NCBI GenBank assembly: GCA_039191605.1
Contig: JBCCXL010000015.1
Location: 105,049 to 169,048, forward strand
DNA from: JBCCXL01 sp039191605
Lineage (GTDB): Bacteria > Acidobacteriota > Thermoanaerobaculia > Multivoradales > JAHZIX01
Length of the DNA: 64,000 nt
Reading direction: 5' to 3'
Part shown: piece by piece, positions 26,304 to 34,543 of the stretch
Layout: every line of letters begins with the position of its first letter
Position numbering within the stretch: the first letter of the stretch is position 1
Notes under the pieces: model-generated
Databases searched by the model: none
The model's input: the letters and a program-made list of their open reading frames with translations, nothing else
Told to the model about the DNA's origin: nothing
Made by a program: the position numbers and the translations under genes

Positions 26304-27443
26304 TCAGCTCTCCGGCAGCTCGTAGACCGGGGCCGCGAGCCCCGTCGCCCGTCGCCCGGCGAGATGGGCGGCGATGCGCTGAACGTGGACGTGGGAGGTC
26401 TCGATGAAGTGCTGGACGCCCCCGAGCTGGGTCCCCGCCACGGCGGTCCCGGCGACGTAGAGCCCGGGAACGTTGGTCTCCATGGTGTCCTCGTCGTGGT
26501 GGGGAGCCTGGGCTTCGCCCTCCAGCTGAATTCCAGTCTGGCGGAAGAGGGAGTTGTCCTGAACGTAGCCGGTCATCAGCAGCACGTCCTGTGCGGGTTC
26601 CTCCAGGAGCTGCCCCTCGGGGCCCTTCAGCAGCACCCGCCGGGCGTCGATCTCCAGCGGCGTGGTGCTGGGCAGGAAGCGAATGCTGCCGTCGCGGATC
26701 AACGCCCGGATCTCCGGCATCAGCCAGTATTTAATGCGCTTCTCGTCGAGCTCCGGTCCGCGGTAAGACAGAGTCACCCGGGCTCCGGCCCGGTAGCAGC
26801 GGATCGCCGCTTCGATGGCGGAGTTCTTTCCGCCCACCAGCAGTACCCGCCGCTGAAAGTAGCGGTGAGGCTCTTGGAAGTAGTGGCTGACGTGGGGCAG
26901 GTCTTCGCCGGGAATTCCCAGAGTTTGGGGGGCGTGCATGTCGCCGATGGCGAGGATCACGGCCGCGGTGTGGGTGACCCGCCGATCCTGCGGTCCGCCG
27001 CGTCCTTCGCTGATCACCTGGAAGGCAGAGCGGGAGTCGCCGGAGGGATCCCCTCGCTCGATTCGAACCACCCGTCGACCGCTGTGGATGGGCAGCCGGA
27101 ATTGCTGCACCACCGAGCGCAGGTAGGCGAGGTATTCCTCCCGAGTGGCCTTGCTCTGATCGACGGTAACCAGCGGCACACCGGCGATGGCGATGCGCTC
27201 CGGAGAGGAGAAGAAGCGAGTCTGGGGGGCGTACCAGGCGATGGTCTCGCCGACGTTGCCGGCCTCCAGGTGCACGACCTTCAGGCCGAGGCCGCGGAGC
27301 GCGACGGCTAACTCGATGCCGATGGGGCCAGCGCCCACGATAGTGACGTCGGCGGGCCCCTCCATGGCCGGATTCTGTGGGGCTGGGTCCTGTGCGGAGG
27401 GCGCCGCGGGGAGCTGGTCGGGGAGAGGTCGGATCTCGCTCAT
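26304..27443 (-). CDS. ypdA: YpdA-family FAD/NAD(P)-dependent (bacillithiol) disulfide reductase
   Basis: 379 residues from ATG 27443. A Rossmann motif VGAGPIGIELA after a 30-residue tail binds FAD; a second dinucleotide motif GGKNSAIEAAI binds NADPH; the C-terminal GTAVAGTQLGGVQHFIE and HVHVQRI match YpdA proteins. YpdA reduces oxidised bacillithiol, which would imply this thiol beside ergothioneine, but no bsh genes are in the window. A general pyridine nucleotide-disulfide oxidoreductase is the alternative. First of the leftward run, divergent from the histidine kinase. Confidence 0.85.
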   Translation of the reverse strand: MSEIRPLPDQLPAAPSAQDPAPQNPAMEGPADVTIVGAGPIGIELAVALRGLGLKVVHLEAGNVGETIAWYAPQTRFFSSPERIAIAGVPLVTVDQSKATREEYLAYLRSVVQQFRLPIHSGRRVVRIERGDPSGDSRSAFQVISEGRGGPQDRRVTHTAAVILAIGDMHAPQTLGIPGEDLPHVSHYFQEPHRYFQRRVLLVGGKNSAIEAAIRCYRAGARVTLSYRGPELDEKRIKYWLMPEIRALIRDGSIRFLPSTTPLEIDARRVLLKGPEGQLLEEPAQDVLLMTGYVQDNSLFRQTGIQLEGEAQAPHHDEDTMETNVPGLYVAGTAVAGTQLGGVQHFIETSHVHVQRIAAHLAGRRATGLAAPVYELPES

Positions 27444-27703
27444 GGAGTGAGGCTACCAGCACTCAGCGGGGGCCGGGTAAGCCATTCGACGGTGAATGAC
27501 TTTCCTTCTATACTGAGCATCTACACCAATGGCTGAGTTTGTGCTGGATCCAGCGGTTATCGGTAGCTCAAGAGGACCGAAACCGCGGGGCTGGAGATGG
27601 TCTCTGACTCTGTGATTCCCTGACTCTGTGATTCTCTGAATCTTTACCACCCTCTCCATCGCCACCCTCTTTCCCCAGGCTCTACCCTTCATCGAGGCAT
27701 ACC

Positions 27704-29110
27704 GTGCGCCTGCGTCGTCTGATTCGTCCTCTGTCCCATCTGTCGATTCAGAGCAAGGTCATCGGCATCATCCTGCTCACCAATTTGGTGGGCTTGGGGG
27801 TGGCGATGGTCTTGATCGTCAAGAACGACATCAAGTTCTTTCATCGCGAAATGCAGTCCAATTGCTCGCAGTTGGCCGACGCCATCGCGCGCTATCACGT
27901 CATTGCGCTGCTCTTCGACGACATCGACGACTCTCGAGACTCTCTGAGGATCGCCGAGGCCTACGACCACCTGATGGAGGTCTATGTCTACGACGGCGAA
28001 GGGGAGCTCTTCAATCACGTGGTGACAGAGGATCCCGACCTCGATCCTCCGAACTTGATGGAGTCTCTCTCCGGTTTCAAGAAGGGGGGAGTGCTGGAGA
28101 TCTACCGACCGGTGATCGACCAGGAAGAGTATTTGGGCACGGTGGTGCTGCGCTTCTCTACCGAGCAGCTGGACCTAGTGTTGAAGGAGTACCGCAGCAA
28201 AATGCTGGCGGTGGTGGTGATCGTGTTGATCATCTCGGTGGTCTTCTCCTTCATGTTGGGACATTTCATCTCCGGACCCATCTTGCAGTTAGCGGAGGTC
28301 GCCCGGCGCATCTCTCGGGACGGGGACTACTCCATCCGGGTGCGCAAGATCGGCCGTGATGAGATCGCCATTCTGTGTGACGTCTTCAACGACATGCTGT
28401 CTCAGATTCAGAGCCGGCAGCTGGAGCTGGAGCGCTCCAACCGTGAGCTGGACAACTTCGCCTACGTCGCCTCTCACGACCTGAAGGCGCCGCTGCGGGC
28501 GATCTCCACTCTGGCCTACTGGATCGAGGAAGATCTCGAGGGCAAGATGTCCCAGGAGAGCGTCGAGCAGCTGGAGCTGCTGCGCGGCCGGGTGCAGCGC
28601 ATGGAAGGGTTGATCAACGGCATTCTCGAATACTCCCGGGTGGGCCGCATCAACGCTGACCTGGTGGAGGTGGATGTTGCCGAGCTGCTGCACGAAATCG
28701 TCGAGATGTTGGGCATTCCCGAAGAATTCCAGGTGGACATCGAGCCGCCGGTTCCCGTCTTCGAGGCCCGCCGTTTGCGCTTGCAGCAAGTATTCTCTAA
28801 CCTGATCAGTAATGCATACAAATACCATGACCGTCTCGACGGTCAGGTTCTGATTTCCTGTCAAGAGAGGGACGAAGAGTACGAGTTCACCGTAGCGGAC
28901 GATGGACCAGGTATCGCGCCGGAATACCAGCGTAAGGTGTTCCTGATCTTCCAAACCCTGCAGTCCCGAGACGAGGTCGAGAGTACCGGTGTCGGGCTTG
29001 CCCTGGTGCAGAAGATCATCGAGACCGAGGGCGGGCGCATCACCCTCGAGTCGGAGCTGGGAAAGGGCTCAACTTTCTGTTTCACCTGGCCGAAGACTCC
29101 GCAACGCTGA
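27704..29110 (+). CDS. Membrane sensor histidine kinase with HAMP domain
   Basis: 468 residues from GTG 27704. TM1 near residues 18-42, an extracytoplasmic domain of about 120 residues, TM2 near 165-190, HAMP to about 245, HisKA dimerisation helix with the phospho-acceptor H258 in ASHDLKAPLRA, and an ATPase domain with the N box (NLISNAYKY), DDGPGI, GVGLAL and GKGSTF. All catalytic boxes are intact. The H-box type resembles kinases that pair with stand-alone receivers, which fits the receiver gene 36 bp downstream. The spacer upstream (27444-27703) has short ctgactctgtgatt-type repeats. The ligand is unknown. Confidence 0.93.
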   Translation: MRLRRLIRPLSHLSIQSKVIGIILLTNLVGLGVAMVLIVKNDIKFFHREMQSNCSQLADAIARYHVIALLFDDIDDSRDSLRIAEAYDHLMEVYVYDGEGELFNHVVTEDPDLDPPNLMESLSGFKKGGVLEIYRPVIDQEEYLGTVVLRFSTEQLDLVLKEYRSKMLAVVVIVLIISVVFSFMLGHFISGPILQLAEVARRISRDGDYSIRVRKIGRDEIAILCDVFNDMLSQIQSRQLELERSNRELDNFAYVASHDLKAPLRAISTLAYWIEEDLEGKMSQESVEQLELLRGRVQRMEGLINGILEYSRVGRINADLVEVDVAELLHEIVEMLGIPEEFQVDIEPPVPVFEARRLRLQQVFSNLISNAYKYHDRLDGQVLISCQERDEEYEFTVADDGPGIAPEYQRKVFLIFQTLQSRDEVESTGVGLALVQKIIETEGGRITLESELGKGSTFCFTWPKTPQR

Positions 29111-29146
29111 TTCCCCCCAACCTAGCGCCACAACGGAGACGCATCC

Positions 29147-29560
29147 ATGACGGAAAACCGACGAGTGCTCCTGGTGGAAGACGACAAAGTCGATGCCCTC
29201 ACCGTGAAACGGGCATTTCGCGAGCTGGGCATGGAAGGGCAGTTGACTACCGTGACGGATGGCGAAGCGGCTCTCGAGTACCTCGAAGATCCCGCCAACG
29301 AGCGGCCTCAGATGATCCTTCTCGACCTCAACATGCCTCGCATGAACGGCATTGAATTCCTCTTCGCCCGCCGCAAGCGGCCCAATCTGCGAACCATCCC
29401 GGTTATCGTTTTGACCACCTCGAGTGAAGAAGAAGACCGAGTCAACACGTACAATCTTTGTGTCGCCGGCTACATCATCAAGCCGGTGGACTATCGCCAC
29501 TTCGTCGATGCCATCAAGACCATCGAGAGTTATTGGTCCCTGAGCCTCTCATCGACTTGA
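29147..29560 (+). CDS. Single-domain response regulator (Rcp1/CheY-like)
   Basis: 137 residues, one receiver domain and no output domain. Phospho-acceptor D60 in LLDLNMPRMNG, acidic pair VEDDKVD, conserved Thr/Ser in VLTTSS and Lys in IIKPVD. It lies 36 bp after the histidine kinase, so it is the likely phosphate acceptor, passing a signal to unknown partners, perhaps the next gene product. Confidence 0.93.
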   Translation: MTENRRVLLVEDDKVDALTVKRAFRELGMEGQLTTVTDGEAALEYLEDPANERPQMILLDLNMPRMNGIEFLFARRKRPNLRTIPVIVLTTSSEEEDRVNTYNLCVAGYIIKPVDYRHFVDAIKTIESYWSLSLSST

Positions 29561-29753
29561 GGGGCCGGCTCACCTCCGGCGAGGGACGGATGCGTCGCGG
29601 ATCTGCCCTCACCATTGGATCTCTCGATTCCACCTCGGCTCTGAATATGTGCTCCATCCTTTTCCTGTTTTCCACCAGCGGTCGACATTCCTCGCCTCGG
29701 AGGCTTCAGCCTCCGACGTTGGAGGCTCCGGAGACCGTGCCTGAGGTAAGCCG

Positions 29754-32297
29754 ATGACGGTGCAGGACTCCGGCCGGCAGGACTCCAGCAGACAGGACTC
29801 CAGCAGGGAGGGTTCCAGCAGTCTGTGGGTCGGTGCCAGCCAGGGCATCGTGCGGGTGCTCTTGGTCGAAGACGACAAGGTGGATCGCATGGCCTTCGAG
29901 CGCCTGATCCAGAAGCAGAAGCTGCCCTTCGCCTGCACCTCCGTCGCCACGCTGCAGGAGGCCTTGGGGGTCCTGGAGGGAATCCGCGGCGGTCCGCCCT
30001 TTGACGTCGTGATCAGCGACTACAACCTGCCCGATGGAACCGCCCTGGAGCTCTTGGAGCGCGGAGTGGATCTGCCGGTGATCGTGATCACCGGCGCCGG
30101 CGGCGAGGAGATCGCCGTCCACGCGATGCGCGCCGGGGCCTTCGACTACCTGATCAAGGATCTGGATCGGCAATATCTGAAGATCCTGCCGATCACCGTG
30201 GAGAACGCCCTGCGGGCTCGCCGCGATCAGGAAGAGCTGCGGGTGCTCTCTCACGCGGTGCGCAACGTCAACGAGGCGATCTACATCTTCGACCTCGACG
30301 GCACCATCATCTACGTCAACGACGCCTTCACCCGCACCTATGGCTGGAGCAGCGAGGAGGTGCTGGGGCATAACGTCTCGATGTTGGTGGCGGAATCCGA
30401 GGTCTCGTTGCGGGACCAGAGCGCGGATCTGCCGGCGATGGCCGGAGCCCAGGTGGAGCAATCCCACCGGCGGCGGGACGGCCGTGTCTTTCCCGCCCTG
30501 GTCTCCTTCTCCAATCTCTACGACGAGCGGGGCCTGGAGCGGGCGGAGGTAGCGGTGGTGTGGGATATCTCCCAGCGCAAGCGCTCCGAGCAGGCGCTGC
30601 GGGAGAGCGAAGAACGCTACGCCCTGGCCGCCCGGGGAGCCAATGACGGGCTGTGGGATTGGGATTTGCGCACCGGGGAGATCTATTTCTCCCAGCGCTG
30701 GAAGTCGATGATGGGCTATTCCGACGAGGAGATCGGCGGCAGCCTCGACGACTGGCTGCGCCTGGTGCATCCGGAGGACGTAGAGCACCTGCAGGCGCAT
30801 CTGGAAGCCCATCTCTCCGGCTCGACGCCGCATTTCGAGAGCGAGCAGCGGATCCGCCACAAGGACGGCGAATACCGCTGGATGCTGGCCCGCGGCCTGG
30901 CGGTGCGAGATTCCGAGGGCAACGTCTACCGCATGGCGGGGTCGCAGACCGACATCACCGAGCGCAAGGAAGCGGAGCAGCAGCTGCTCCACGACGCGGT
31001 CCACGACACCCTCACCCGGCTGCCCAATCGCGCCCTCTTCCTCGATCGTCTGGGGAGCGCCTTGGCCCGGGCCCACCGTCGTCCCGAATACCTCTTCGCC
31101 GTCATCTTCCTCGATCTGGATCGCTTCAAGCTGGTCAACGATAGCCTCGGCCACATGGTCGGCGACGAGCTCTTGGTCGCCCTCGGCCAGCGTCTGGCCC
31201 AATGTCTGCGCCTCGTCGACACGGTGGCGCGCCTCGGCGGCGACGAATTCGCGGTCTTGATCGATGACCTGGACCGTCCGGAGGACGCCCTCGAGGTTTC
31301 CCACCGCATTCAGCAGGAGCTCAAGCGGCCCTTCAACCTGGCCGGGCACGAGGTCTTCGCCAACGCCAGCATGGGTATCGCCCTCTCGTCGACGGGCTAC
31401 GAGCGGGCGGAGGACGTGCTGCGAGATGCGGATACGGCGATGTACCGTGCCAAGGCGCAGCCGGAGCAGCGGCCGGTGGTCTTCGATCCGGCGATGCACG
31501 CCAGCGCGATGGTGCTGCTGAGGCTGGAGAACGACCTGCGCCGCGCCGTGGATCGAGGGGAGTTCGAGCTCTACTACCAGCCCATCGTCTCGCTGGAGGA
31601 TCGCCAGCTCTGGGGCTTCGAGGCCCTGGTGCGCTGGATGCACCCGGAGCGCGGGCTGGTCTCGCCGGGGGAGTTCATCCCGCTGGCGGAGGAGACCGGC
31701 CTGATCCTGGAGATCGGCTGCTGGGTGCTGGAGGAAGCCTGCCGACAGACGGCGGATTGGCAGCAGCGACTCAAGCATCGTCGGCCGGTGCACGTCAGCG
31801 TCAACGTCGCCGCCCAGCAGCTGACCCACATGGGATTCCTCGACGCCGTGGACCAGGCTCTGGACTCCAGCGGCATTCTGCCGGGAACCCTGAGGCTGGA
31901 GATCACCGAAGGCGTGATGATGGAGAGCCCGGAGCTGGCCCGAGTCAGCCTGCAGCGCTTTCGGCAGCGGGAGATCAAGCTGCACATCGACGACTTCGGC
32001 ACCGGCTATTCCTCCCTGAGCCAGCTCCACACCTTCCCCATCGATACCCTGAAGATCGATCGCTCCTTCGTCGCCAACATGAACGGCAAGGGAGAGAATC
32101 ACGCCATCGTTCGCACCATCGTGGCCCTCGCCAAGACTCTCAATCTAGAGGTCATGGCGGAGGGCATCGAGACGGCGCAGCAGCTGCAGTCCCTCCGCTC
32201 CCTGGATTGTGAATTCGGGCAGGGCTTCCTCTTCTCCCGGCCTCTGCCGCGAGACGAGGCGGAGTCCTTGCTCACCGCGGAGGAGATCCCGACGTGA
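29754..32297 (+). CDS. Receiver-PAS-PAS-GGDEF-EAL c-di-GMP enzyme
   Basis: 847 residues. A tail with a 15-bp-repeat-encoded QDSSR motif, then a receiver domain (VEDDKVD; Asp in VVISDYNLPDG), two PAS/PAC domains (about 170-290 and 300-425), a diguanylate cyclase domain with intact GGDEF (495-499), and a phosphodiesterase domain with EAL (623-625) and DDFGTGYSS. Both catalytic domains look complete, so activity may switch between c-di-GMP synthesis and breakdown. The stop overlaps the GTG of the PstS-like gene, coupling the two. It probably receives signal from the kinase 2.4 kb upstream. Confidence 0.94.
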   Translation: MTVQDSGRQDSSRQDSSREGSSSLWVGASQGIVRVLLVEDDKVDRMAFERLIQKQKLPFACTSVATLQEALGVLEGIRGGPPFDVVISDYNLPDGTALELLERGVDLPVIVITGAGGEEIAVHAMRAGAFDYLIKDLDRQYLKILPITVENALRARRDQEELRVLSHAVRNVNEAIYIFDLDGTIIYVNDAFTRTYGWSSEEVLGHNVSMLVAESEVSLRDQSADLPAMAGAQVEQSHRRRDGRVFPALVSFSNLYDERGLERAEVAVVWDISQRKRSEQALRESEERYALAARGANDGLWDWDLRTGEIYFSQRWKSMMGYSDEEIGGSLDDWLRLVHPEDVEHLQAHLEAHLSGSTPHFESEQRIRHKDGEYRWMLARGLAVRDSEGNVYRMAGSQTDITERKEAEQQLLHDAVHDTLTRLPNRALFLDRLGSALARAHRRPEYLFAVIFLDLDRFKLVNDSLGHMVGDELLVALGQRLAQCLRLVDTVARLGGDEFAVLIDDLDRPEDALEVSHRIQQELKRPFNLAGHEVFANASMGIALSSTGYERAEDVLRDADTAMYRAKAQPEQRPVVFDPAMHASAMVLLRLENDLRRAVDRGEFELYYQPIVSLEDRQLWGFEALVRWMHPERGLVSPGEFIPLAEETGLILEIGCWVLEEACRQTADWQQRLKHRRPVHVSVNVAAQQLTHMGFLDAVDQALDSSGILPGTLRLEITEGVMMESPELARVSLQRFRQREIKLHIDDFGTGYSSLSQLHTFPIDTLKIDRSFVANMNGKGENHAIVRTIVALAKTLNLEVMAEGIETAQQLQSLRSLDCEFGQGFLFSRPLPRDEAESLLTAEEIPT
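29763..29822 (+). repeat. 15-bp in-frame tandem repeat at the start of the GGDEF-EAL gene
   Basis: Four units of 15 bp (caggactccggccgg, caggactccagcaga, caggactccagcagg, and a diverged one) encode QDSGR-QDSSR-QDSSR-EGSSS. Confidence 0.85.
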
Positions 32298-32806
32298 GAT
32301 TCGACAGACGGTCTTGGCGCTGGTTCGACGGGCGAAGCTGGAGTTTGATGCTGCTGCTGGCGCTGCTGATGGCCTCCGCGGTGGAGGCCCAGGATGACGA
32401 TGCGGATCCTTCCGAGCTGGCGGAGGACGTGGTTCGATTCGCCGTCGTGGTGCACGTGGACAACCCGCTGGAGAGCCTCGAAGCGGAGAAGATCGCGCGA
32501 ATGTTTCTAGGGCGCACTTCCCGCTGGCCTGATTGGGAGGATGGCCCCGCGGTGGTGCCGATTGATCAGGTGAAAGAGAGCCGAGTCCGGGCGATCTTCA
32601 GCGAGGAGATCCACGGCAAGGACGTCGATAAGATCATCAAGTGGTGGTACCGCCAGATCTACTCTGGTCGAGGCAAGCCCCCGGACGAGGTCGCCGACGA
32701 TTCTGAGGTCCTGCAGCGGGTTGCCGAGAGCGAAGGCGGGATCGGCTACGTAGACGCTTCCTCTCTCCCCGCGGAGGGAGTGCGGGAGCTGACGGTCATC
32801 CCCTGA
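32294..32806 (+). CDS. PstS-like periplasmic substrate-binding domain protein
   Basis: 170 residues from GTG 32294 (GTGA overlap with the upstream gene). Signal peptide with cleavage near SAVEAQ (about residue 33), then a short phosphate-binding-protein-like domain: VVVHVDNPLESLEAEKIARMFLGR, WPDW, VVPIDQVKESRVRAIF, WWYRQIYSGRGKPPDEV, and GGIGYVD. At about 135 mature residues it is far smaller than PstS, as in the small PBP-like proteins often found beside signalling genes. It may present a ligand to the kinase or chemoreceptor (inference). A decayed copy of its 3' part lies at 34000-34255. Confidence 0.82.
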   Translation: MRFDRRSWRWFDGRSWSLMLLLALLMASAVEAQDDDADPSELAEDVVRFAVVVHVDNPLESLEAEKIARMFLGRTSRWPDWEDGPAVVPIDQVKESRVRAIFSEEIHGKDVDKIIKWWYRQIYSGRGKPPDEVADDSEVLQRVAESEGGIGYVDASSLPAEGVRELTVIP

Positions 32807-32841
32807 TTCGGATCCCCTGACTCGGATCCCCTGACTCGGAT
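32800..32841. repeat. 14-bp tandem repeat across the PstS-like stop codon
   Basis: Three units (cccctgattcggat, then cccctgactcggat twice). The TGA stop at 32804-32806 is inside the first unit and a TGA recurs in each. Confidence 0.85.
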
Positions 32842-33072
32842 CCCCAGTGGCTCACCCCTTGGTTCGGATCCTGTGGTGGTGATCCCTCAACTCCTCGAGG
32901 AGTCGGCGGGCTGGGGTTCCCACCCTGGAGGTCCGTGACGTGGAAACCCGCTGAGCTGGAAAGCTCGTGGGGTGCAGGCCCATTTCGCGGTGTCTCGTCG
33001 GCGGCCTTTCGGATTTATCGCGGGTCGAGCTGAGCTGAAGTCATAGAATTGCATTTCCAGAGGAGGACATCG

Positions 33073-33990
33073 ATGATTGCAAGGAATCAGAGCGGTACGG
33101 CGGAGACCGGCCCCGGCCGGCGGAATCGAGGACTGTATCTCCTCGCTTTGGTGAGCTTGGCGATCGTCTTGGTCGCCGGCGTGCTGTCCTCCTACTTGGA
33201 GTCCCGGCTGGCGGACGACATCACCAAGGGCGAGGCGCCGGCGTATCGGCTCAGCCGAGATCTGCTCGAAAATCAAAGATCTATCGGGCAAGCCTTCGAG
33301 CGCGCGATTCTGCTGCTGGACGAGAAGTTCGTCGACGGCGATGCTGAGATGCTGCTGATTAGGGAACCTCTGGGAGAAGTCTCCAGCGACGAGGAGCGGC
33401 AGCGCATCGAGGAGTCGATCCAGCAGCAGACGGAAGCCCGCGAGCTGTTGGCGGAACAGGCTGACGACCCCTCTGGAGCCTCGGTGTCGAAGCTCGATCC
33501 TGGGCGCCTATTTCTGGATGACGGGAACGGTTCGTTGGTGGTGGAGCGACAGGAGCAGAGCGCCGCTGACTATGCCAACGAATTCCGTGAGCTGTTGTCG
33601 CAGGCGCGGGCTCTGCCTCAGCTGGACGAGGACATGGACCTCGACCAGGTGGAGCAGAGTTTCGAGCGTTACCTCCAGAGCATGAAGCGAGCGGTGAGAG
33701 CTTCTATTCAGGGCCTGGAGGCACTGAACTCCTTAGATGGAGAAGACGATACCGACGAGATGAATCAGCTCTTTGCCGAGCTAGAGGAGAATCTGAACGT
33801 GCTGCGGGAAGCCCGCCTGGCGGAGCTAGATCTTCAGCAGGACCTCAATCTGCTGCTGGAGCAGCAGGCGCAGGATATGGAACAGGCCTTCGCCGCCGCT
33901 GACTCTCGCCGTACCGTTTCGAGCCTGATCACCCTGCTGTTCATCATGATCATGCTGGTGGTCCCGCTGATGTACGGCTGGGTCCGGTGA
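33073..33990 (+). CDS. Chemoreceptor-like sensor truncated after TM2 (no HAMP or signalling domain)
   Basis: 305 residues from ATG 33073, preceded by GAGGAGG; the frame is open to 33049. TM1 about 22-42, a periplasmic helical domain to about 275 with acidic helices, TM2 about 280-300, and then it ends (LMYGWVR). It is a clear paralogue of the N-terminal 310 residues of the chemoreceptor at 34544 (SRLADDITKGE..SRDLLE, ADYANEFRELLSQARALPQL). With no cytoplasmic part it cannot signal alone; it may be a deletion product or act as a decoy or co-receptor. A PstS-like remnant follows within about 10 bases. Confidence 0.82.
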   Translation: MIARNQSGTAETGPGRRNRGLYLLALVSLAIVLVAGVLSSYLESRLADDITKGEAPAYRLSRDLLENQRSIGQAFERAILLLDEKFVDGDAEMLLIREPLGEVSSDEERQRIEESIQQQTEARELLAEQADDPSGASVSKLDPGRLFLDDGNGSLVVERQEQSAADYANEFRELLSQARALPQLDEDMDLDQVEQSFERYLQSMKRAVRASIQGLEALNSLDGEDDTDEMNQLFAELEENLNVLREARLAELDLQQDLNLLLEQQAQDMEQAFAAADSRRTVSSLITLLFIMIMLVVPLMYGWVR

Positions 33991-34543
33991 GGGCAAGAGG
34001 GTGACTCGGGCAATCTCCACGGAAGAGATTGACGGCCAGGGCATCGGGAAGATCATCAAGTACCTGCGTTGCCAGGTCTCCTTTGGCCGCGGCGAGCCGC
34101 CGAATGAGCTGAGTGAACGGGCTGAATCACCGATCTGCAGGACGATCCCCAGAGGCCGAGGCGCGTGGTCGAGAGCCGTGACGGGATCGGCGTCCGTCGA
34201 AGCTTCTTCTGCGCGAGCGTCGAAAGCGCGCAGGAGCCGACGGTCATCCCCTGACGCAACGACGTGTCGGCGCAGCTGAATCCCTTCCCCCGGACCGCCT
34301 TCTGAGTTATCTTCCTAAGACTTCCCCTCGCCCTTGGCCCCTCACCTTCGCGCTCTCTTGTCGCGTCGGGGCTTCCAGGGTGCTCGTCCCCGGGATGTAC
34401 GCGACGGTCTCAGATCGCAATCCGTTGAGCGCCGCGCAAATCTCGAGGACGAAGAGCCCTTACCCCGGGAGACGCCGTGAAGTACGGTCGCGCCCGTCGG
34501 TGAGCTCTAGGATCCGTTGCTGTATGAGCTCAGGAGTGAGTTG
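33991..34543. other. Spacer with the PstS-like remnant and no intact gene
   Basis: 553 bases between the truncated sensor and the full chemoreceptor. 34000-34255 is a decayed PstS-like 3' end; 34256-34543 shows nothing recognisable until the AGGAG site before ATG 34544. Confidence 0.6.
34000..34255 (+). pseudogene. Decayed 3' fragment of a second PstS-like gene
   Basis: From 34001 the translation TRAISTEEIDGQGIGKIIK and FGRGEPPNEL parallels RAIFSEEIHGKDVDKIIK and SGRGKPPDEV of the intact gene. Further on the match persists only at DNA level in other frames (gggatcggc, cgacggtcatcccctga), ending at the equivalent TGA 34253-34255. The first roughly 95 codons are missing. It is a remnant of a duplicated PstS-like/chemoreceptor unit. 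Confidence 0.8.

Noticed and set aside
29706..32102. Long minus-strand frame (798 codons) opposite the GGDEF-EAL gene
   Set aside because: GC-rich antisense shadow; the plus strand encodes intact receiver, PAS, GGDEF and EAL motifs, and the minus frame shows none.
34001..34279. Independent 92-codon gene
   Set aside because: Its first 40 codons match the 3' part of the PstS-like gene and the remainder is out-of-frame remnant; better explained as a pseudogene.
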